Below are positions 58,710-64,000 of a stretch of 64,000 nt of DNA, in pieces; position 1 is the first letter of the stretch; the number at the start of each line of letters is the position of its first letter. The position numbers were made by a program, and so were the translations under genes. Source of the DNA: Bradyrhizobium sp. CCGE-LA001 (lineage in GTDB: Bacteria; Pseudomonadota; Alphaproteobacteria; Rhizobiales; Xanthobacteraceae); contig NZ_CP013949.1 of NCBI RefSeq assembly GCF_000296215.2, positions 2,535,501-2,599,500 on the forward strand. The letters run 5' to 3'. Below the pieces are notes generated by a model. That model was given only the letters and a program-made list of their open reading frames with translations. It was not told the DNA's origin and ran no database searches.

Positions 58710-59159
58710 ATGTCCGCAGACGACCAACTGACACGCAGGCAGCGCGACGACCTGCGTACCATCGCCGCGATGATCATTCCCGCCAGCGACGCGTACAAGG
58801 TGCCGGGCGCTGACGATCCCGCGATCCAGGGCGACATAGTCGCTACGCTCGGCCGCGACACCAAATTGGTGGTTGCGGCACTGGATCATCTGGCGCGGCT
58901 CGCCGGAGCGCCGCTCGGCGAGCTCGATGCCGCCACGCGCGATGCGGTGGCGCAGGAGTTTCGCAAGAGCGGCGGTGCTGCCGCGGTCACGCTCGTCCGC
59001 GTCGTGCTGCAATGCTATTACCGCGACGACCGCGTGCTGGGCTCGCTCGGGATCGAGCTGCGCGCGCCATTCCCGAAGGGCCATGTGCTTCCGGACGGGG
59101 ACTGGTCGCTGCTCGACTCGGTCAAGGCAAGAGGCGGCTCGCTGAGGCGGGCGCCCTAG
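58710..59159 (+). CDS. Small partner protein of the GMC dehydrogenase (gluconate 2-dehydrogenase subunit 3-like)
   Basis: Protein of 149 residues immediately downstream of the GMC flavoprotein. LTRRQRDDLRTIAAMIIPAS near the N-terminus recalls the subunit 3 (DUF1348-like gamma) signature L-x2-I-x2-x-I-I-P-x-D/S. The middle (VVAALDHLARLAGAPLGELD) is helical. The end is PFPKGHVLPDGDWSLLDSVK. It lacks a visible Tat signal. The start is ATG 58710; an in-frame GTG at 58707 is possible. The assignment is by position and short motif only; it probably stabilises or targets the flavoprotein. Confidence 0.65.
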   Translation: MSADDQLTRRQRDDLRTIAAMIIPASDAYKVPGADDPAIQGDIVATLGRDTKLVVAALDHLARLAGAPLGELDAATRDAVAQEFRKSGGAAAVTLVRVVLQCYYRDDRVLGSLGIELRAPFPKGHVLPDGDWSLLDSVKARGGSLRRAP

Positions 59160-59252
59160 CCATCTGGGCAGTCCAGCCCTGCGCTTCCCGCCGCGCACCT
59201 TGCGCGGCAGGGAGCAGGCCACCATCTGTGTGAGCCTTCAAGGACTCTTGCC

Positions 59253-60272
59253 ATGCTGGACTTCACCTCAGATATCGCCGATGACGCAGCGTCATCGCGA
59301 ACGACGGCGCCTGCGCCGGTCGATGACCGGGCCCTGCTGGATGCCTATTCCAATGCCGTGATCGACGTGACCGACCGCGTCGGACCTGCGGTCGTGCGCG
59401 TCGAGACCGGGCCGAAAGTGCCTGATAGACGCGAGCGCGGCGGGCTCGGCTCCGGCATCGTGATCTCGCCGGATGGACTCGTGCTCACCAACAGCCACGT
59501 GGTCGGCTCCTCCAGGGAGATCCGGCTGCGCGACGTCGAGGGCCATGTCGGCGACGCCCAGGTGCTCGGCGTCGATCCCGACACCGACCTTGCGCTGCTA
59601 CGCGCCAATGGCGTGCGCCATCTGCCGTACGCCGCGCTCGGCAATTCCAAGACGTTGAGACGCGGCCAGCTCGTAATCGCGATCGGCAATCCGCTCGGTT
59701 TCGAGTCGACCGTGACCGCCGGCGTGGTCTCGGCGCTCGGGCGCTCGATCCGCTCGGTCAGCGGGCGCACCATCGAGGACGTGATCCAGACCGATGCCGC
59801 GCTCAATCCCGGCAATTCCGGCGGGCCCCTGGTGTCGTCCAATGCCGAGGTGATCGGTATCAACACCGCCATCATCAACGGCGCGCAAGGCATCTGCTTT
59901 GCGGTCGCCAGCAACACCGCGCAGTTCGTGCTGGCGGAGATCATCCGCCACGGCTATGTCCGCCGCGCCTATATCGGCGTCGCCGGGCAGACCGCGCCCG
60001 TTCCGCGGCGGCATGCGGTGCTGGCTGGGGTTGAGAACAAGATGGGCGCGCTCCTGATGCAGATCGAGCCGGACGGGCCGGCGGCCAAGGCGGGCCTGCT
60101 GTCCGGTGACGTCGTGATCAGGCTCGACGGCATCGAGATCAACGGCGTCGACGATCTGATCCGCGTGCTCGACCGCGACCGCATCGGCCGGCGGCTGGCC
60201 ATGGACGTACTGCGGCTGGGCCGCCTGCGGGCGATCGATATCGACCCGGTGGAGCGCAAGCCGGCGCGCTAA
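59253..60272 (+). CDS. HtrA/DegP-like serine protease with one PDZ domain, no signal peptide seen
   Basis: Trypsin-like protease of 339 residues. The catalytic triad is readable: His in LTNSHVVGSSRE, Asp in VDPDTDLALL, Ser in NPGNSGGPLVSS, with the oxyanion-loop neighbour LGNSKTLRRGQLVIAIGNPLG. One C-terminal PDZ domain spans about 240-335 (GALLMQIEPDGPAAKAGLLS, GDVVIRLDGIEINGVDDLIR). The N-terminus (MLDFTSDIADDAASSRTTAP) is polar and acidic with neither signal peptide nor transmembrane helix, unlike typical periplasmic DegP, so it may act in the cytoplasm. It is not in an obvious operon. Confidence 0.88.
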   Translation: MLDFTSDIADDAASSRTTAPAPVDDRALLDAYSNAVIDVTDRVGPAVVRVETGPKVPDRRERGGLGSGIVISPDGLVLTNSHVVGSSREIRLRDVEGHVGDAQVLGVDPDTDLALLRANGVRHLPYAALGNSKTLRRGQLVIAIGNPLGFESTVTAGVVSALGRSIRSVSGRTIEDVIQTDAALNPGNSGGPLVSSNAEVIGINTAIINGAQGICFAVASNTAQFVLAEIIRHGYVRRAYIGVAGQTAPVPRRHAVLAGVENKMGALLMQIEPDGPAAKAGLLSGDVVIRLDGIEINGVDDLIRVLDRDRIGRRLAMDVLRLGRLRAIDIDPVERKPAR

Positions 60273-60335
60273 GCCGTACCAATCGCCCAGTTAAGCAATG
60301 ACACAGAATGGGTGGTAAGCACGTCCCACGATCTC

Positions 60336-60420
60336 GTCATTGCGAGCGAAGTGAAGCAATCCAGACTGTCTCTGCGGAAAGACTCTGGATTGCTTCGTCG
60401 CAAGGGCTCCTCGCAATGAC
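60336..60420. repeat. Dispersed palindromic repeat (GTCATTGCGAGCGAAG family)
   Basis: The outer arms GTCATTGCGAG (60336-60346) and CTCGCAATGAC (60410-60420) and the inner arms GAAGCAATCCAGA (60353-60365) and TCTGGATTGCTTC (60384-60396) are all perfect inverted repeats. The whole can fold into one long cruciform. It is a repeat type I recall as very common between genes in Bradyrhizobium and Rhodopseudomonas. It sits between convergent genes. Confidence 0.8.
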
Positions 60421-60445
60421 CCGCGGAGAAAGCGTCGCGCCTCCG

Positions 60446-63400
60446 CTACTCCGCCGCAACTGCAAAACGGCTGTTCTCCAGCTCCGCTTCCAGCCGCGCC
60501 GTCTCGGCGGCCGCCAGCTTGATATTGGCTTCCTTGACGTGGCCGAAGCCGCGGATCGTCTCGGGCACGCGCGCGAGGCGTGCCAGCAGCGGAATCTTTT
60601 CTGCCTTCAGCCCGGCGATCCGCTGGTCGATCATGCCGACATAGTCTTCGATCAGCTTGCGCTCGCTCCGGCGCTCCTCGGTGCGGCCGAACGGATCGAA
60701 CGCGCTGCCGCGTAGGAATTTGAGCTTCGCGAGGACGCGGAAGGCATGGATCATCCAGCCGCCGAACTCCTGCTTCTGGAGCCGGCCGGTCGCCCTGTCG
60801 CGCTTTGCGAAGATCGGGGGTGCAAGGTGATACTTCAGCGTGAACTCGCCGTCGAACTTCTCCGACACCTTCTTGGCGAAGCTGCCGTCGGTATAGAGCC
60901 GCGCGACTTCATATTCGTCCTTGTAGGACATCAGCTTGAACAGGTTCTTCGCGACCGCCTCGGTCAGCTCCGTGGACGCCGGCGAAGCCATGCTCTCCGC
61001 CTTGCGCACCTTCTCGACGGCGGCGAGGTAGCGGTCGGCATAGGCCTTGTCCTGATAACCGGTCAGGAATTCGGCGCGGGTCGCGATGACGTCGTCGAGC
61101 GACTTGGTCGGCGCCGATGCCCTGTTCTTGAACTGCAGCACGCTGCGCACGCGCGACATATCGTGGGCGGCAAGGCGCCCCCAGGTGAAGGCGAGCTTGT
61201 TCATCTCGATCGCGGTGCCGTTGATCTCGATGGCGCGGAGCAGCGCTTCGAGGGACAGCGGGATCGCGCCCTTCTGGAAGGCAAAGCCGAGCATGAAGGG
61301 ATTGGTGGCGATGCTGTCGCCCATCAGCGCCGCGGCAATGCCCGTGGCGTCGATGATGTCGAGGTTCTTGTCGCCGATAGCGTCGCGCAGCACGGTCTGC
61401 ATCGCACCCATCTCGAAGTCGAGATCGGGATTCTGCACGAAACTCGCCGTCGGTTGCAGATCGGCGTTGATGTAGGCTTTCGTCACGCCGCGCTCGGCGC
61501 GGCTGAGCGCGGTGGGACCGGCGGAAACGATCATATCGCAGCCGAGGATGACGTCGGCGCCCCCGGTGGTGATGCGAACCGCGGAGATGTCCTCCGGGCT
61601 CGGGGCGATGCGGACATGGCTCATCACCGCGCCGTTCTTCTGCGACAGGCCGGTGAAATCGAGCGCCGAGCAGCCGCGGCCGTCGACATGGGCGGCCATG
61701 CCGAGCAGGGCGCCGATGGTGATGACCCCGGTGCCGCCGATGCCGGTGACGAGAATGTTGTAGGGGCCGTCCAGCTCGCGCGCGGCCGGCAGCGGCAGGT
61801 CGGCGAACAGCTGGCCGGAATCGACCGCCGACGTCTTCATGCGCTTCAGGCTGCCGCCATGCACGGTGACGAAGCTCGGGCAAAAGCCCTCGACGCAGGA
61901 AAAGTCCTTGTTGCAGTTGGACTGGTCGATCTGGCGCTTGCGGCCGAACTCGGTCTCCAGCGGCTGCACCGAGACGCAATTCGAGGCCTGCGAGCAGTCG
62001 CCGCAGCCTTCGCAGACCAGCTCGTTGATGAAGGCGCGCTTGGCGGGGTCGGGATAGAGGCCGCGCTTGCGGCGGCGGCGCTTTTCCGCAGCGCAGGTCT
62101 GGTCGTAGATGATGACGGTGAGGCCTTTGATCTCACGCAGCTCGCGCTGCACGGCATCGAGCTCGCGCCGGTGATGGATGGTGGCGCCTTGCGGGAAGTA
62201 GTTGCCTTGCGGGTACTTGTTCGGATCGTCCGAGACGATCGCAAGCCGCTTGACGCCCTCGGCCCAGACCTGATGCGCGATCTGCGCGACGTTGAAGGCG
62301 CCTTCGGCCGGCTGGCCGCCGGTCATCGCGACGGCGTCGTTGTAGAGGATCTTGTAGGTGATGTTGATGCCAGCGGCGGACGCGGCGCGCAGCGCCAGAA
62401 GACCGGAATGGGTATAGGTGCCGTCGCCGAGATTCTGGAAGATGTGCGTCTCGCTGGTGAAGGGAGACTGGCCGATCCAGTTCACGCCCTCGGCGCCCAT
62501 ATGGGAGATCAGATCGGTGCGGCGGGACGGCATGCTCAAGGCCATGCCGTGACAACCGATTCCGGCCATGGCGCGGCTGCCCTCCGGCACCCGGGTCGAG
62601 GTGTTGTGCGGACAGCCCGAGCAGAAGAACGGCGTGCGCGCGAGCTTGATGGGCGCGCTCGTGGTGACGGGATTGTCGAAGGCTTCCAGCCGCGCGAGGC
62701 GCTGCTCCAGCACCGGGCTGTGATGACCGAGCTTGCGCAGTCGCGCCACCAGCGCGCCCGCCACGATGGTCGGCGTCAGCTCACCCTCGCTCGGCAAGAG
62801 CGGCGCGCCAGTCTCGTCGCGCTTGCCCGTGACGGTCGGACGCTTCGAGGCATCGATGTTGTAGAGGATGCGCATCAGCTGGTCTTCGATGAAGCCGCGC
62901 TTCTCCTCGACCACCAGCACGTCCTGAAGACCCTCGGCGAAACGCTTGGCGCCGCTTTCCTCCAGCGGCCAGGTCATCGCGACCTTGTAGATGCGCAAGC
63001 CGAGGTCCTGCGCGTCCTTGTCGGTGATGCCCAAGTCAGCCAGCGCCTGGCGCAAATCGAGATAGGCTTTGCCGGTGGCGACGACGCCGAGCCGCGCCGG
63101 CTTGGAATCGAGCACAATGCGGTCGAGCTGGTTGGCGCGGGCAAAGGCCTGCACCGCCGCCATCTTCGGCCCGAACAGGCGGCTCTCGGCCTCGAGCGGC
63201 GGATCCGGCCAGCGGATGTTGAGGCCGCCGGGCGGCATCTCGAAATCATCGGGAAGCACGATCTTGACGCGTTCAGGGTCGCTATAGATCGAGGCCGAGC
63301 TCTCGACGGTCTCGCTGATCGCCTTGAAGCCGACCCAGCAGCCGGAGAAGCGCGACAGCGCGAAGCCGTAGAGACCGAGGTCGAGATAATCCTGGAGCGT

Positions 63401-63922
63401 GGCGGGATTGATTACGGGGATCAGCGCCGCCGCGAAAACCTGCTCGCTCTGATGCGCCAGCGTCGAGGATTGGCAGCCGTGATCGTCGCCGGCGAGCGCC
63501 AGCACGCCGCCATTGCGCGAGGTGCCGGCTGCATTGGCATGCTTGAGCGCATCGACGGAGCGATCGACGCCGGGCCCCTTGCCGTACCAGATACCGAACA
63601 CGCCGTCGACCTTGGCGCCGGGAAACAGGCCGACCTGCTGGCTGCCCCACACCGCGGTCGCCGCCAGATCCTCGTTGAGGCCGGGGACGAAGGCGATGTC
63701 GTGCTGCTGGAGGTGCGACTTCGCGCGCCACAACGCGTGGTCATACATGCCGAGCGGAGAGCCGCGATAGCCCGAGATGAAGCCGCCGGTGTTGAGCCCT
63801 TGGAGCCGGTCGCGTTCGCGCTGCAACATGGGCAGTCGGACCAGGGCCTGGGTGCCGGACAGGAAGATCCGCTTCGATTCGAGCCGGTATTTATCGTCCA
63901 GCTCGACCTGCATCAGCGTCAT
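60446..63922 (-). CDS. Indolepyruvate ferredoxin oxidoreductase family protein (fused alpha-beta-gamma)
   Basis: Very large 2-oxoacid ferredoxin oxidoreductase of 1158 residues that would convert aryl-pyruvates (indole-, phenyl- or hydroxyphenyl-pyruvate) to aryl-acetyl-CoA with ferredoxin. Order: alpha-type region (GFISGYRGSPLGMYDHALWR, FVPGLNEDLAATAVWGSQQV, about 40-400), TPP-binding region with FFCSGCPHNTSTRVPEGSRA (about 435) and GDGTYTHSG, an iron-sulfur insert CEGCGDCSQASNC...NCNKDFSCVEGFCP (about 640-690), and a C-terminal gamma-type domain with GIGGTGVITIGALLGMAA (about 735). ATG 63922 follows AAGGA. Fused proteins of this type are typical of proteobacteria. It is a stand-alone gene here. 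Confidence 0.88.
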   Translation of the reverse strand: MTLMQVELDDKYRLESKRIFLSGTQALVRLPMLQRERDRLQGLNTGGFISGYRGSPLGMYDHALWRAKSHLQQHDIAFVPGLNEDLAATAVWGSQQVGLFPGAKVDGVFGIWYGKGPGVDRSVDALKHANAAGTSRNGGVLALAGDDHGCQSSTLAHQSEQVFAAALIPVINPATLQDYLDLGLYGFALSRFSGCWVGFKAISETVESSASIYSDPERVKIVLPDDFEMPPGGLNIRWPDPPLEAESRLFGPKMAAVQAFARANQLDRIVLDSKPARLGVVATGKAYLDLRQALADLGITDKDAQDLGLRIYKVAMTWPLEESGAKRFAEGLQDVLVVEEKRGFIEDQLMRILYNIDASKRPTVTGKRDETGAPLLPSEGELTPTIVAGALVARLRKLGHHSPVLEQRLARLEAFDNPVTTSAPIKLARTPFFCSGCPHNTSTRVPEGSRAMAGIGCHGMALSMPSRRTDLISHMGAEGVNWIGQSPFTSETHIFQNLGDGTYTHSGLLALRAASAAGINITYKILYNDAVAMTGGQPAEGAFNVAQIAHQVWAEGVKRLAIVSDDPNKYPQGNYFPQGATIHHRRELDAVQRELREIKGLTVIIYDQTCAAEKRRRRKRGLYPDPAKRAFINELVCEGCGDCSQASNCVSVQPLETEFGRKRQIDQSNCNKDFSCVEGFCPSFVTVHGGSLKRMKTSAVDSGQLFADLPLPAARELDGPYNILVTGIGGTGVITIGALLGMAAHVDGRGCSALDFTGLSQKNGAVMSHVRIAPSPEDISAVRITTGGADVILGCDMIVSAGPTALSRAERGVTKAYINADLQPTASFVQNPDLDFEMGAMQTVLRDAIGDKNLDIIDATGIAAALMGDSIATNPFMLGFAFQKGAIPLSLEALLRAIEINGTAIEMNKLAFTWGRLAAHDMSRVRSVLQFKNRASAPTKSLDDVIATRAEFLTGYQDKAYADRYLAAVEKVRKAESMASPASTELTEAVAKNLFKLMSYKDEYEVARLYTDGSFAKKVSEKFDGEFTLKYHLAPPIFAKRDRATGRLQKQEFGGWMIHAFRVLAKLKFLRGSAFDPFGRTEERRSERKLIEDYVGMIDQRIAGLKAEKIPLLARLARVPETIRGFGHVKEANIKLAAAETARLEAELENSRFAVAAE

Positions 63923-64000
63923 TTCGGAAGTCCTTGGCTCTCGGGGTTTGCGCTGCGGGAAGGGATTGCGGCTGCGCGACGCGAATTGTGACAGTCAAAA

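Noticed and set aside
56912..58864. Open frame of 650 codons on the minus strand opposite the GMC oxidoreductase
   Set aside because: Antisense shadow of a gene with clear FAD-binding and catalytic motifs; composition is Arg/His/Asp-rich without domains.
60746..63991. Open frame of 1081 codons on the plus strand
   Set aside because: It is exactly antisense to the well-supported ferredoxin oxidoreductase and has a repetitive Arg/Gly/Ala/Asp/His-rich composition typical of the reverse frame of GC-rich genes. It has no ribosome site and no domain.
1..64000. CRISPR arrays, tRNA or rRNA genes, prophage or integrase
   Set aside because: No regularly spaced repeats, cloverleaf-like sequence, rRNA-like blocks, integrase or phage structural genes were seen. 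The relaxase region therefore has no visible integration module.

Overview
The window is about 64 kb of GC-rich, gene-dense chromosomal DNA from an alphaproteobacterium, most likely Bradyrhizobium or a close relative in the Nitrobacteraceae. I infer this from the codon bias, from palindromic repeat families that I recall from Bradyrhizobium intergenic DNA (27.1, 29.5 and 60.3 kb), from a DUF1236 protein behind an EcfG-like promoter, and from the paired small proteins at 40.9-41.8 kb. No tRNA, rRNA or CRISPR array was seen.

Region 1 (1-11.95 kb) is a catabolic locus for an unidentified carboxylic or aromatic acid. It has an acyl-CoA ligase (cut by the window start), a branched-chain-type ABC binding protein, an Old Yellow Enzyme-type reductase, two crotonases, a FadR-type GntR regulator, a class III CoA-transferase, a DUF485 plus acetate-type symporter pair translationally coupled to fumarylacetoacetase, and a class II aldolase. 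Region 2 (11.95-15.85 kb) looks like foreign DNA: a vestigial IS21-like terminal-repeat element, a TraA/MobA-type relaxase whose helicase half has lost its Walker motifs, a divergent coiled-coil accessory protein and a possible oriT between them.

Region 3 (16.2-26.5 kb) is an aromatic-acid region. A homoprotocatechuate meta-cleavage set (hpaE, hpaD, an HpaG-like isomerase/decarboxylase and an HpaH-like hydratase) lies behind a perfect 20-bp palindromic operator. It is followed by 4-hydroxyphenylpyruvate dioxygenase with a small Rieske protein whose start codon appears to be ATA, a divergent AsnC/Lrp regulator, a LysR regulator, a frameshifted crotonase relic, a VOC protein and a second CoA-transferase. 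With fumarylacetoacetase (9.3 kb) and the fused indolepyruvate ferredoxin oxidoreductase (60.4-63.9 kb), the window holds several steps around aryl-pyruvate and aryl-acetate breakdown.

Region 4 (26.6-51.7 kb) is mixed housekeeping and accessory content: two small helical proteins, DUF72, an M20 amidohydrolase, an enolase-superfamily enzyme, an M20 peptidase, an RND efflux pair, MFS, CYTH-CHAD, a lineage-specific small-protein pair, a Bug-type binding protein, Nudix, DUF1236, a lytic transglycosylase, an L,D-transpeptidase, a VOC protein, a PuuD-type urate hydroxylase, a PQQ-dependent sugar dehydrogenase and an SDR. Region 5 (52-64 kb) has a cytochrome bo3-type quinol oxidase operon (cyoABCD, tightly overlapped), a possible structured RNA or terminator, a nuclease-like protein, a GMC dehydrogenase with a small partner, a signal-less HtrA-like protease and the fused 2-oxoacid ferredoxin oxidoreductase.
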